From: an uncultured Coriobacteriaceae bacterium
Lineage (GTDB): Bacteria; Actinomycetota; Coriobacteriia; Coriobacteriales; Atopobiaceae
Direction: 5' to 3'
Length of the DNA: 64,000 nt
NCBI GenBank assembly: GCA_902779675.1
Contig: CACZCK010000003.1
Span: 62,001 to 126,000, forward strand
Of the stretch, positions 45,181-54,377 are shown in pieces (the stretch's first letter is position 1; each line of letters begins with the position of its first letter). The notes below the pieces were generated by a model. That model was not told the origin of the DNA, did not search any database, and saw nothing but the letters and a program-made list of their open reading frames with translations. The position numbers and the translations under genes were made by a program.

Positions 45181-46848
45181 ATGGCAAGAAAGCAACAGAC
45201 GCCCCTGCGGATCATTCCGCTTGGCGGCCTTGACGGCATCGGCAAGAACATGACCGCGTTCGAGTACGGCAATGACATGGTGCTCATCGACGCAGGTCTC
45301 ATGTTTCCCGACGATGAGCAGCCGGGTATCGACCTCGTGCTGCCCGATTACACCTACGTCCTCGAAAACGAGGAAAAGCTGCGCGGCATCATCATCACCC
45401 ATGGCCACGAGGACCACACGGGCGCGCTGCCCTATCTGCTCATGGACCTCGGGCACAAGGTGCCCATCTACTCCAGCAAGCTCACCCTTGGCTTCATCGA
45501 GGGCAAGCTTGCCGAGCACAAGCTGACCTCTCCGAAGTTCCGCGAGGTCTCCGACGGGACGCACCTCACGCTTGGCGCGTTCAACATCGACTTCTTCTCG
45601 ATGACGCACTCGATTCCCGCCGCACTCGGCGTGTACATGCGCTGCCCGGCCGGATCGGTCATGCACACCGGCGACTTCAAGCTCGATCAGACGCCCATCG
45701 ATGGCGTGACGCCCAACTACCAGGCCATCAATCGCTTTGCGGCCATGGGCGTGGACCTCCTGCTGTCCGACTCGACCAACGCCACGGAGCCAGGGTTCAC
45801 GCCCTCCGAGGCTGCGGTGGGCCCCCAGCTGCGGCACATCATCAAGAACGCGCCCGGCCGCGTCATCGTGGCGTCGTTCTCGAGCCACATCCATCGTCTG
45901 CAGCAGGTCTGCGACGCATCGGTGGCGGTCGGCCGCAAGGTGATCGTCACCGGCCGCTCCATGGTCACCAACACCAAGGTGGCACGCGAGCTCGGGTATC
46001 TGCACATCGATCAGGACAACATCATCGATGCCTTCGACAAGACCGACATCCCAGACGAGAAGATCGTCGTCTTGTGCACGGGCAGCCAGGGCGAGCCGCT
46101 CTCCGCGCTCTCGCGCATGGCCAACGGAGCCCACAAGTCGCTGACGATCACGGCAAACGACACCGTCATCATCTCCGCCACGCCTGTTCCCGGCAACGAG
46201 AAGAGCGTTGGCGGTGTCATCAACGCGCTCTCCAAGATCGGCTGCACCATCTACGACAAGTCCAACACCTTGGTGCACGTCTCCGGTCATGGCTCGCAGG
46301 AGGAGCTTAAGCTCATGCTGGCCATGACCAAGCCCACCAACTTCATGCCGGTGCACGGCGAGGCAGTCCACCTGCGCGCTCACGCCAGGCTCGCCCGCAT
46401 GATGGGGCTCGACGACGACCACATCTTCATCGCCGAGAACGGCGATACGCTGGAGATGCGCGGCGGCAAGGTCACTTGGGGCGAACCCGTGGAGTCGGGC
46501 GTCGTCTATGTCGACGGTCTGGCCATCACCGACGCAGACCCCTTCGTCTTCCGCGATCGCAAGAAGCTCGCGAGCGATGGCATCGTGACCTGCGTCGTCA
46601 CCGTGTCACGCCACCGCACCCGTGTGGGCGAGATCGAGATCGCGAGCAGGGGAGTGTCGTTCACCGCAACCGACGAGATCAACGCCGAGGCACAGCTGGC
46701 CGTACGCTCGGCTCTTGAGAAGCTGCAGGAGTCGGGTAGCCCGAGCGTGGAGCAGCTGCGCAAAGGTGCCCGCAACGCTCTTTCGAGCTATCTCTGGGGT
46801 GCCACGCGCACGCGTCCGATGGTCATTCCCATCGTCATGGAGGTCTAG
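45181..46848 (+). CDS. rnj: Ribonuclease J
   Basis: A 555-residue metallo-beta-lactamase/beta-CASP RNase with 5'-3' exonuclease and endonuclease activity in mRNA decay and rRNA maturation. The metal motif THGHEDHTG lies near residue 76; further ligands are in HTGDFKLDQ; the beta-CASP motifs follow (DSTNA, FSSHIHR, SGHGSQEELKLM). The C-terminal domain for dimerisation is present. Three bases separate it from ftsK, an arrangement seen widely in Actinobacteria. Confidence 0.96.
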   Translation: MARKQQTPLRIIPLGGLDGIGKNMTAFEYGNDMVLIDAGLMFPDDEQPGIDLVLPDYTYVLENEEKLRGIIITHGHEDHTGALPYLLMDLGHKVPIYSSKLTLGFIEGKLAEHKLTSPKFREVSDGTHLTLGAFNIDFFSMTHSIPAALGVYMRCPAGSVMHTGDFKLDQTPIDGVTPNYQAINRFAAMGVDLLLSDSTNATEPGFTPSEAAVGPQLRHIIKNAPGRVIVASFSSHIHRLQQVCDASVAVGRKVIVTGRSMVTNTKVARELGYLHIDQDNIIDAFDKTDIPDEKIVVLCTGSQGEPLSALSRMANGAHKSLTITANDTVIISATPVPGNEKSVGGVINALSKIGCTIYDKSNTLVHVSGHGSQEELKLMLAMTKPTNFMPVHGEAVHLRAHARLARMMGLDDDHIFIAENGDTLEMRGGKVTWGEPVESGVVYVDGLAITDADPFVFRDRKKLASDGIVTCVVTVSRHRTRVGEIEIASRGVSFTATDEINAEAQLAVRSALEKLQESGSPSVEQLRKGARNALSSYLWGATRTRPMVIPIVMEV

Positions 46849-46851
46849 TTC

Positions 46852-49506
46852 ATGGCGACGCGCAAGAAGACCGCCAACACGAGGGGCTCGCGCTCCAATG
46901 CGCGACGGGGCAAGGCTGCCGCACAGGCGATGCCCCGCCTCGGGGGAACCGCTAACGACATCGTTGGGCTCCTCTTGGTGGTCATCGCCATAGCTATGGG
47001 CGTTGCCCTGCTGCTTCCCAGTTCGGCGCCTGTGACGCGCATCACCGGTGAGGTTCTCGTCATGCTCTTTGGTGCCGGGGCACTGCTGTTTCCCGTGGCG
47101 TTGGGCATCTTTGCCCTCACGTTCTTCATCGGTGACGACGAGCCCCTGTCGGGTCGCGTGGCCTTCGGCCTGACGCTCATCACGCTCTCGGTGCTCAGCA
47201 TCGTCTCGATCACCTATCCGGGTGCCGAGGTCGCGAGCGACCTGGTACTCGACCACGAGGTGCTCAAGATGCGCGGAGGATACGTGGGTGGCGGCATCGC
47301 CTGGGGGCTGTTGCAGACGGTTGGCCGCGAGGTCGGCCTGGTCGTTCTCATCGGTACCATCGTGGCTGGTGTCGTGATCTGCGGGTTCTCCATCTCCGAT
47401 GCGGTCAGCCGTCTTAAGGCTGGCGTCGATACCGCGGCAGCCACCATCCAGAGCGCCAATGAGGAGCGCCGCGCTCGTCGCGAGGAGCGCAAGGCACAGC
47501 GTCTGGCACGTGCCGAGGCAGCCTACGACGACTACGACTACGATTATGCCTACGATGACGACGTCGACTACGTCGACGAGCCTGCGACGACCTACCTCGG
47601 TTCGCGTACCACGACGGTCCTCACGCGCGGCATAGTGGCCGAGCGCGAGGAGCGTGCCATGGGCACTGGCGATGTACCGACCCAGCGTCGTGCAAGCGTG
47701 CTAGGCGAGGCAGTGACTACCCTCCTGCAACGTAGGCCAGCCGTCGAAGACGACGTGGCCCCGATTGTCGACACCCCTCTGCAAGAGGAGATACCCTGGT
47801 CGCGCGTGGAATCCGAGCCTATCGCCGAGCCCGAGGCGCAGGAAGGCGCCATTCCCGACTTCCTGCAGAAGAAGGCCGACAAGTCCGCCGGCAAGAAGCG
47901 CAAGGCTACCAAGCGCGCGCCCAGGAAGACTTCCGCCAAAAAGACGCAGGACGCGGCCCCTCAGGCCGTGCAGCAGAAGGTCGCCGATGCCAACGTGCGT
48001 GTCGATGCGAAGGCAACATCGCGCCCGGGCGACGCGGACGAAACCTACACGCTGCCGCCGCTCTCGATGCTCTCGTCCAACCCTCAAAGCGCCTCCAGTG
48101 CCTCGAGCAAGGCCGAGATCGACCAGACGATGGCAAAGCTGCAGGGGACCCTGCGCGAGTTCGGCCTCTCGAGTCGTGTCGTCGATTACATCTCCGGCCC
48201 GCTGGTCACCACCTTCCGCATCGAGATGGGGGAGGGCGAGCGTGTCAACAAGATCCGCAACCTCGAGGACGACATCGCGCTGACCCTTGCCGCCGAGAAG
48301 GTCCGTATCTTCGCGCCCATCGCTGGCACGTCGTACGTGGGCATCGAGATTCCCAACAAGACCCGCCAGAACGTGCATCTTGGCGACGTGCTGCCCTATG
48401 CGAAGGGTGGCCCGCTCGAGGTTGCCATCGGTCGAGACTCCGCCGGCAAGCCCGTCATTGCCGATATCGCCAAGATGCCGCACATGCTGGTGGCCGGCAC
48501 CACTGGTTCGGGCAAGTCGGTGCTCATCAACTCCATGATCATGTCGCTGCTCATGCGTTCTACGCCCAAGCAGGTGCGTCTCATCATGGTTGACCCCAAG
48601 CGCGTCGAGTTCAAGGGATACAACGGCATCCCACACCTCTACGTGCCCGTGGTCACCGAACCGCGCCAGGCTGCGAGCGCCCTGCAGTGGGCCGTTTCCG
48701 AGATGGAGCGTCGTCTCAAGGTGTTCGAACGTGCCGGGGCACGCAACATCACCGTCTACAACACCATGTGCACCTCGGGCAAGCTGTCCGAGATGGACAA
48801 CCCGCCCGAACCCATGCCGTACCTTGTCATCGTCATCGATGAGCTTTCTGACCTCATGATGGTCGCCGGCAAGGATGTTGAGGCTTCCATCGTGCGTATT
48901 GCTCAGCTAGCGCGTGCGGCAGGTATCCACCTGGTCATCGCCACACAGCGCCCGTCGGCCAACGTCGTCACAGGCCTCATCAAGTCCAACATCGACAGCC
49001 GTGTGGCCCTCAAGGTCTCCTCCGGTATCGATTCGCGCGTCATTCTTGACGAGACCGGTGCAGACCGTCTGCTAGGCAACGGTGACATGCTCTTCAAGGA
49101 CCGTGGCCTCGCGCCCAAGCGCGTGCTGGGCTGCTACGCGTCCGATCCCGAGATTGAATCAGTCGTCGACTTCATCCGTGGCCAGGGCGAGCCGGACTAC
49201 CACGAGGAGATCCTCTCTGCGGTCGTACCGGGTCAGCCAGGCGGCGGGGGTTCCGCCGTCGACGACGAGGACGACCCGCTCATCTGGGAGGCGGCGCAGA
49301 TAGTCGTGGAATCTCAACTAGGTTCCACATCTGGGCTACAGCGCAGGCTCAAGGTTGGGTACGCTAGGGCAGGTAGGATTATGGACATGCTCGAGTCCAA
49401 GGGCGTCGTGGGACCCGCTTCGGGTTCCAAGCCGCGCGAGGTGCTCCTCGACGAGGAGGGTCTCGAGGACCTGAGGGTCCAGGAAGAGAAGTATCGGGAG
49501 GTGTGA
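46852..49506 (+). CDS. ftsK: DNA translocase FtsK/SpoIIIE
   Basis: An 884-residue septum-located DNA pump for chromosome segregation. Four membrane segments lie in residues about 36-185, followed by an acidic Tyr/Asp patch (YDDYDYDYAYDDDVDY) and a flexible linker to about 420. The motor has Walker A GTTGSGKS near 548 and Walker B LVIVIDELSDLM near 659. The C-terminal gamma winged-helix domain (LQRRLKVGYARAGRIMDMLE) that reads KOPS-type sequences is intact. It overlaps the next gene by four bases. Confidence 0.96.
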   Translation: MATRKKTANTRGSRSNARRGKAAAQAMPRLGGTANDIVGLLLVVIAIAMGVALLLPSSAPVTRITGEVLVMLFGAGALLFPVALGIFALTFFIGDDEPLSGRVAFGLTLITLSVLSIVSITYPGAEVASDLVLDHEVLKMRGGYVGGGIAWGLLQTVGREVGLVVLIGTIVAGVVICGFSISDAVSRLKAGVDTAAATIQSANEERRARREERKAQRLARAEAAYDDYDYDYAYDDDVDYVDEPATTYLGSRTTTVLTRGIVAEREERAMGTGDVPTQRRASVLGEAVTTLLQRRPAVEDDVAPIVDTPLQEEIPWSRVESEPIAEPEAQEGAIPDFLQKKADKSAGKKRKATKRAPRKTSAKKTQDAAPQAVQQKVADANVRVDAKATSRPGDADETYTLPPLSMLSSNPQSASSASSKAEIDQTMAKLQGTLREFGLSSRVVDYISGPLVTTFRIEMGEGERVNKIRNLEDDIALTLAAEKVRIFAPIAGTSYVGIEIPNKTRQNVHLGDVLPYAKGGPLEVAIGRDSAGKPVIADIAKMPHMLVAGTTGSGKSVLINSMIMSLLMRSTPKQVRLIMVDPKRVEFKGYNGIPHLYVPVVTEPRQAASALQWAVSEMERRLKVFERAGARNITVYNTMCTSGKLSEMDNPPEPMPYLVIVIDELSDLMMVAGKDVEASIVRIAQLARAAGIHLVIATQRPSANVVTGLIKSNIDSRVALKVSSGIDSRVILDETGADRLLGNGDMLFKDRGLAPKRVLGCYASDPEIESVVDFIRGQGEPDYHEEILSAVVPGQPGGGGSAVDDEDDPLIWEAAQIVVESQLGSTSGLQRRLKVGYARAGRIMDMLESKGVVGPASGSKPREVLLDEEGLEDLRVQEEKYREV

Positions 49507-51179
49507 GCCAAGTGGATCGCCCGCTCTTCAGCGACATGCTCGTGGAACGGCGCAGGCAGTTGGGCCTGTCGATCAAGCAGGCATCAAACGTGCTACGCCT
49601 CAAGGAGGAAGTGCTCATTGCCTTTGAGGAGGGCGACTTCGACAGCATCCCCAAGAGCGGTTACGCTCAGGGCATGCTCTCGTCGTACGCGCGCTACCTC
49701 GGACTCAATGCCAAGACGGTAGTCAATCAGTTCTCGACCGACCTGTTCGAGCACGAGCGCGGCGCAGGCTCGCACGAGGCGCGCCGCCGCAGCCGCCAGA
49801 ACCGCAATGCCGATGACGGTCCTCTGTACGAGACGCCGCAGGCCAACGCCATAGGACGGTCGGGAAACCGCACGTATGTCGAGTCGCACGGGTTCTTGCC
49901 CACCTCCGGTGGCTTTGCCGGCGACATGGGTGATTTTGCTACGACATCAAGCCCCCGTCCGCGTTACAGCTCGGGTGGGTCCTCGTCGGAGCAGTCGGAC
50001 CCGTATCCGCAGGGTCGGCCCTATACGTCGCGCATACCGGTCTCCACTAACCTGACTCCGCTTGGGCAGGCGCAACGGCAGAGACCCTCCTCGAGGTCGG
50101 GTCACGACCGGCAGGACGCATACGGTCGCATGTCTCGCTATGCAGATGCTCGTGACGACGTCACCACGCGCCGTGTCATGCCCTCGCAGTACCGCGACGA
50201 CATGCGCCTCGACAACGATGGTGGCAGCTATCAGTCGGCGTCATCGACCGTTGGCAGAAGGTCGTCGCGTAACATCGCTAGCACGCAGCGTCCCAACGTG
50301 CGGCGGCGCAGCGGATCTGACGAGCGTGCCCGTATCCGCAACCGCGACCATGGCAATGACGTCACCTACGGCGGCCTGCTCGGCATGATACAGGTCTTCT
50401 TCCAAGACCGCTCGCGGGTTATCGGCCTGATCATCGGGCTGTTGGCCATCATCCTCACGGGAACCATCATCTTCTCGGTGAGCTCGTGCATCAGCGCAGG
50501 CCAGTCCACCGGACGCTCGGTCACCGTCACCTCCACCGACGAGCAGACCAGCGAGGACGAGGAAACCGATGAGATGACCGACGCCGAGGAGCAGCGTGCC
50601 CGCGACGAGGCGGCCGCTGCCAAGGCTGCGGAGACCGAGGAGTCTGCGACCGAGCGTACCATCGAGGTGACGGTTGCCGACGGTGAGGTCACCTGGCTCG
50701 AGATCGAGTACGACGGCAGGAGCGACATCGCAGAGACGGTGACGGGACCCTGGAACCGCACATATACCGTGCGCCAGCAGATCTCCATCAACGTCAACGA
50801 CACGACGGCCGTTACGGTCACCGAGGACGGCAAGAAGCTCGAGTTCGACTCCAAGGCTTCCGGCATCGGCACCATCACCATCCAGGTGTCCAAGAAGGGT
50901 TCGACGAACGAGACCACCGATGCGAACGGAGCCACGACGGGTGAGACGCAGGATGGTGCCGGCACGCAGTCGACCGACCAGACGACGCAGACCCAGACAA
51001 CCGACCCGAACCAGCAGCAGACGGTAGACCCGAACCAGCAGGGACAGAATGCGACTGGCCAGGGCCAGACTGCGCCAACGTCGGGATCTCCCTATGAGGG
51101 ATACACGCTCGACGCCGACGGATACTACTATGGCGCTGACGGCTACTACGACGCCGCCGGCAACTTCTACTCGTACTGA
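49503..51179 (+). CDS. RodZ-like helix-turn-helix membrane protein
   Basis: A 558-residue protein with the RodZ plan. Residues about 8-70 form a cytoplasmic Xre-type helix-turn-helix (LSIKQASNVLRLKEEVLIAFEEGDF). Residues 75-300 are a long, low-complexity, Arg/Ser/Tyr-rich linker. One membrane helix lies at about 305-328 (VIGLIIGLLAIILTGTIIF). Outside are an acidic stalk, a DUF4115-like beta domain (about 385-460) and a Thr/Gln/Asn tail ending in Tyr/Asp repeats (DGYYYGADGYYDAAGNFY). RodZ links MreB to the wall machinery; mreB is not in the window. The cytoplasmic linker is much longer than in typical RodZ. Confidence 0.8.
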   Translation: MSQVDRPLFSDMLVERRRQLGLSIKQASNVLRLKEEVLIAFEEGDFDSIPKSGYAQGMLSSYARYLGLNAKTVVNQFSTDLFEHERGAGSHEARRRSRQNRNADDGPLYETPQANAIGRSGNRTYVESHGFLPTSGGFAGDMGDFATTSSPRPRYSSGGSSSEQSDPYPQGRPYTSRIPVSTNLTPLGQAQRQRPSSRSGHDRQDAYGRMSRYADARDDVTTRRVMPSQYRDDMRLDNDGGSYQSASSTVGRRSSRNIASTQRPNVRRRSGSDERARIRNRDHGNDVTYGGLLGMIQVFFQDRSRVIGLIIGLLAIILTGTIIFSVSSCISAGQSTGRSVTVTSTDEQTSEDEETDEMTDAEEQRARDEAAAAKAAETEESATERTIEVTVADGEVTWLEIEYDGRSDIAETVTGPWNRTYTVRQQISINVNDTTAVTVTEDGKKLEFDSKASGIGTITIQVSKKGSTNETTDANGATTGETQDGAGTQSTDQTTQTQTTDPNQQQTVDPNQQGQNATGQGQTAPTSGSPYEGYTLDADGYYYGADGYYDAAGNFYSY

Positions 51180-51215
51180 CGCCTGCGGCGCAAGCCGCGG
51201 GGGAGAGGGGCCACG

Positions 51216-51713
51216 ATGGCCAAGGAATCAAGCTTCGACGTCGTATCGACGGTCGACATCCAGGAGGTTGACAACGCCTTCCAGCAGACGACGCGAGAGC
51301 TTTCGCAGCGCTACGACCTGCGTCAGTCTGGCGCACAGATCACGTTCTCCAAAAAGGACGAGACCTTTACCATTTCGGCGCCCTCAGAGTTCGTGGCCGG
51401 TCAGGTGATCGACGTGCTTGGCTCCAAACTGGTTCGACGCCAGATTGACCTTGCGGCCGTTCGTTGGGACAAGCCTCAGGCTGCTGCGGGTTCGTCCGTG
51501 CGACAGGTTGGTCGTGTCGTCCAGGGTATCGACCAGGACACTGCCAAAAAGATCGCCAAGGACATCCGCGACATGAAGCTCAAGTGCAAGCCCGTCGTCG
51601 AAGGTGACAAGGTGCGTGTCTCATCGGCTTCGCGCGACGTCCTACAGCAGGTCATCGGCATGCTCAGGGAGGCGGACTATGGCCAACCCCTCCAGTTCGT
51701 CAACTACCGCTAG
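51216..51713 (+). CDS. YajQ family nucleotide-binding protein
   Basis: A 165-residue protein of the YajQ/UPF0234 family, made of two ferredoxin-like domains. The N-terminus SSFDVVSTVDIQEVDNAFQQ and the middle RQVGRVVQGIDQDTAKKI are typical. Some members bind cyclic di-GMP; whether this one does cannot be judged. GGGGGAGAGGGG precedes the ATG, and a small GCGGC-GCAA-GCCGC hairpin (51185-51198) sits in the gap from the RodZ-like gene. Its last 35 bases overlap the rimO start. Confidence 0.92.
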   Translation: MAKESSFDVVSTVDIQEVDNAFQQTTRELSQRYDLRQSGAQITFSKKDETFTISAPSEFVAGQVIDVLGSKLVRRQIDLAAVRWDKPQAAAGSSVRQVGRVVQGIDQDTAKKIAKDIRDMKLKCKPVVEGDKVRVSSASRDVLQQVIGMLREADYGQPLQFVNYR

Positions 51714-53058
51714 CCCGTCCTGCCTCTTCGTCACGCTTGGCTGCGCGAAGAACGAGGTAGACACCGACCGCATGCGCGCCCTGCTGCTCGCTTCGGGTTT
51801 TCGTGAGACAGGCGAGATTGACGATGCCGACGCCATCATCATCAACACCTGCTCCTTCCTCGCCTCGGCGACATCGGAGTCCATTGAGACGACGCTCGAG
51901 CTGGCCGAGGAGGTCACGCAGGGCGTGCGAACGCGGCCCATCATCATGTGCGGTTGCGTGCCGTCTCGCTATGGTGACGAGCTGGTGGACGAGCTGCCGG
52001 AGGTGGCGGCTTTCGTGCCAGCCGATCGCGAGGACGAGATTGTTTCTGTTGTCAGGAGCGTGATTGGCGCCGAGGACGACGCCATCGACCTTGGCGACGG
52101 CCGCGTGTTGCGTACCGTGGAAGGCACCAGCGCCTACGTCAAGATATCCGACGGCTGCGATCGCTTCTGCACCTTCTGCGCCATCCCCTACATCCGAGGA
52201 CGCTACTTCTCGCGTCCTGAGGCCGAAATACTCCAGGAAGTGCGCGGCCTGCTCGAGGGCGGCGTGCGCGAGATCGTGCTCATCGGACAGGATACGGGTA
52301 TCTGGGGCCACGACCTTCCCGGTTCGCCCAACCTGGCTGGACTCTTGCGCGCCGTGGCGCGCGAGGTGCGGCCGTATGGCGGCTGGGTGCGCGTGCTGTA
52401 CCTCCAGCCGGAGGGCATGACCGACGAGCTCATTGCCACGATGCGCGACGTCGACGAGGTGCTTCCCTACATCGACATTCCCATCCAGCATTGCTCGGCG
52501 CGCATCCTTGCGGCCATGAACCGCTCCGGCTCGCCCGACGAGCTGCGTGAGCTCTTCGACCGCCTGCGGACCGAGATCCCAGGTATGGTGCTGCGCACGA
52601 CGGGCATGGCGGGATTCCCTGGCGAGACCGACGAGGAAGCCGACGAGCTGGCCGACTTTTTGGCTGAGCAGCAGTTCGACTACACCTCGGTGTTCGCCTA
52701 TTCACCCGAAGAGGGTACCGCTGCCGCCGATATGGATGACCAGGTAGACGAGGACGTAAAGATCGAGCGCACGCAGCGCCTCATGGACATCGCCGAACAG
52801 ATGGGCTTTGCCGCGACGGCCAGTCACGTGGGCGAGCGCGTTTCGGTCATCATAGACGGCATCGAGGAGGGTGACGACGGACCTGAGCTGATTGGACACG
52901 CTTGGTTCCAGGCACCCGACAGCGATGGTGCCGTTCACATCGAAGAGGGCGAGGCAACCGTGGGCGACATCGTGGTCTGCGACCTCGTCGACTCCTTCTG
53001 CTACGAGCTGATCGGCGTAATCGCCGGAGAGGAGGACGCTCATGAGTGCAAAGAGTGA
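51679..53058 (+). CDS. rimO: Ribosomal protein S12 methylthiotransferase RimO
   Basis: A 459-residue radical SAM enzyme that methylthiolates an aspartate of ribosomal protein S12. UPF0004 cysteines occur in TLGCAKNEVD, NTCSF and CGCVPS; the radical SAM motif CDRFCTFC is followed by AIPYIRGRYFSR, the RimO form. A TRAM domain ends the protein (about 390-455). The ATG at 51679 lies within the yajQ-family gene, overlapping it by 35 bases, an unusually long overlap; GGGAGGCGG supplies the ribosome site. It overlaps pgsA by 17 bases. Confidence 0.93.
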   Translation: MANPSSSSTTASPSCLFVTLGCAKNEVDTDRMRALLLASGFRETGEIDDADAIIINTCSFLASATSESIETTLELAEEVTQGVRTRPIIMCGCVPSRYGDELVDELPEVAAFVPADREDEIVSVVRSVIGAEDDAIDLGDGRVLRTVEGTSAYVKISDGCDRFCTFCAIPYIRGRYFSRPEAEILQEVRGLLEGGVREIVLIGQDTGIWGHDLPGSPNLAGLLRAVAREVRPYGGWVRVLYLQPEGMTDELIATMRDVDEVLPYIDIPIQHCSARILAAMNRSGSPDELRELFDRLRTEIPGMVLRTTGMAGFPGETDEEADELADFLAEQQFDYTSVFAYSPEEGTAAADMDDQVDEDVKIERTQRLMDIAEQMGFAATASHVGERVSVIIDGIEEGDDGPELIGHAWFQAPDSDGAVHIEEGEATVGDIVVCDLVDSFCYELIGVIAGEEDAHECKE

Positions 53059-53647
53059 CAGCATCTGGACGCCTGCGAACGTGGTGACGCTCGTGCGCAT
53101 CGTGCTGATGCCCGTGTGGCTGCTTATCGCCGAAGCCGCACGCATCGACGAGGCCCTCATGCAGGGCTCTGCCGTCGCCTGGGCGTCATTTTTGCTGTTC
53201 GCCGCCATCGCCCTTACCGATAAGCTCGATGGTTACCTGGCACGCAGTCGTGGCCAGGTCACCAACTTCGGCAAGTTCCTCGATCCCATCGCCGACAAGC
53301 TCTGTGTGACCTGTGCCATGCTCTACCTGCTCGAGCTGGAGCTCGTACCCAGTTGGGCGGTACTGATTATCCTGGCGCGCGAGTTCATCGTGAGCGGTCT
53401 GCGCATGGTGGTTGCCGCAGAGGGCACCGTCATTGCGGCAAGCAACCTCGGCAAGTGGAAGACGGCTGTCACGATGCTTGGCATCGGCGGGTACCTGCTC
53501 TACATCACCATTCCTGGTGCCTGGACGCTCGCAGATCCCATTCGGATCCTCTCCCACATCCTGATGGTGGCAGCCGTTGTTCTCACTGGTTGGTCGGGCA
53601 TCGACTATCTCGTCAAGTGCTGGCCCGCAATCAGCAAGTCCCACTAG
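53042..53647 (+). CDS. pgsA: Phosphatidylglycerophosphate synthase
   Basis: A 201-residue membrane enzyme of the CDP-alcohol phosphotransferase family, making phosphatidylglycerol phosphate from CDP-diacylglycerol and glycerol-3-phosphate. The family motif spans DKLDGYLAR, an eight-residue gap, then GKFLDPIADK, at about residues 60-85. Several hydrophobic helices are visible. In Actinobacteria and Firmicutes, pgsA commonly lies between rimO and cinA-recA, as here. Confidence 0.93.
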   Translation: MSAKSDSIWTPANVVTLVRIVLMPVWLLIAEAARIDEALMQGSAVAWASFLLFAAIALTDKLDGYLARSRGQVTNFGKFLDPIADKLCVTCAMLYLLELELVPSWAVLIILAREFIVSGLRMVVAAEGTVIAASNLGKWKTAVTMLGIGGYLLYITIPGAWTLADPIRILSHILMVAAVVLTGWSGIDYLVKCWPAISKSH

Positions 53648-53649
53648 CC

Positions 53650-54168
53650 ATGGATCTCTCAGAGGTTCGCCGACGCGTCGAATGCAGCGCGAAAGAGCTG
53701 GTTGCTGAGGCCACCGAGGCTGGACTGACCTGCGGCTGTGCCGAGTCGTGCACCGGCGGTCTCGTCTCAGGCGCGATAACTGCCGTACCAGGCTCCTCCG
53801 CGGTGCTGCGCGGGGGAGTGGTGAGCTATGCCATACCCATCAAGCACGAGGTCCTAGGCGTCGACAATGCCATCCTCGACGACCCTGCGTTGGGTGCCGT
53901 GTCGCGCGAGTGTGCACGACAGATGTGCGAGGGCGCCAGGCGTCTTCTTGGGTGCGACATTGCGGTCTCGGTGACGGGCATTGCGGGCCCGGGAGGCGAG
54001 GAACCCCAAAAACCAGTTGGTACCGTCTGGCTGGGCTGCGCGACACGCACTGGCACGATCGAGACGCTCCGCCACTTCGACGGAGACCGCGAACTGGTCA
54101 GGATGCAAGCGGTTGAGGTCGCTCTTAGCCTCATTCGTGAAGCGATTGTGAAGCTTACCCGGGCCTGA
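53650..54168 (+). CDS. CinA C-terminal domain protein (nicotinamide-nucleotide amidase type)
   Basis: A 172-residue protein matching only the C-terminal amidase domain of CinA (PncC), which deamidates NMN. Family motifs AESCTGGLVSGAITAVPGSS, GGVVSYA and SVTGIAGPGG are all present. The N-terminal molybdopterin-binding-like domain of full CinA is absent. ATG at 53650 directly follows the pgsA stop. In streptococci cinA and recA form a competence-induced operon; the same neighbours occur here, with 209 bases between them. Confidence 0.9.
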   Translation: MDLSEVRRRVECSAKELVAEATEAGLTCGCAESCTGGLVSGAITAVPGSSAVLRGGVVSYAIPIKHEVLGVDNAILDDPALGAVSRECARQMCEGARRLLGCDIAVSVTGIAGPGGEEPQKPVGTVWLGCATRTGTIETLRHFDGDRELVRMQAVEVALSLIREAIVKLTRA

Positions 54169-54173
54169 GTTGT

Positions 54174-54202
54174 CGTGCGACATATACGCCTCATGTCGCA
54201 CG
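54174..54202. repeat. Inverted pair of GTGCGACAT
   Basis: CGTGCGACAT (54174-54183) and ATGTCGCACG (54193-54202) form a 10-bp stem with a nine-base loop just after the cinA stop. No T-run follows. The same word recurs as direct repeats 65-110 bases downstream. Confidence 0.6.
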
Positions 54203-54243
54203 CACCAATATGGCGAGCTTGTCCGACGAATGGACAAGGCGCC

Positions 54244-54293
54244 TGCGTGTTTGCTGCGACCTTGGTACGACATCGTGCGAGATTGGTGCGACA
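54244..54293 (+). promoter_or_regulatory. Phased TGCGACA repeat array upstream of recA
   Basis: Repeats TGCGTGT (54244), TGCGACC (54255), TACGACA (54266), TGCGAGA (54276) and TGCGACA (54287) are spaced 11, 11, 10 and 11 bases. A -10-like GATAAG at 54301-54306 lies seven bases after the last. Order and spacing closely resemble the comEA array. This is proposed as a second recA promoter (P1). Confidence 0.55.
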
Positions 54294-54320
54294 TCCCCCT
54301 GATAAGGTTTGAGATGCCGT

Positions 54321-54349
54321 TTGACACACGAACGGTTGTTCGCTCTTGT
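54321..54349 (+). promoter_or_regulatory. recA promoter with LexA operator
   Basis: TTGACA at 54321-54326 is a perfect -35; the -10 position (TCTTGT, 54344-54349) is weak. Between them CGAAC-GGTT-GTTCG at 54329-54342 is an exact match to the Gram-positive LexA box (CGAAC, four bases, GTTCG). LexA bound here would block the polymerase, so recA is SOS-controlled. A probable lexA end lies at the right edge of the window. Confidence 0.85.
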
Positions 54350-54377
54350 TGAGGGAGTCAAATCGTCTGGGGGTACC

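Noticed and set aside
54171-54190. TTGTCGTG after cinA as a PafBC-type (LexA-independent) damage promoter of recA
   Set aside because: Only part of the motif matches, it is about 200 bases from recA, and the expected -10 is not at the right distance.
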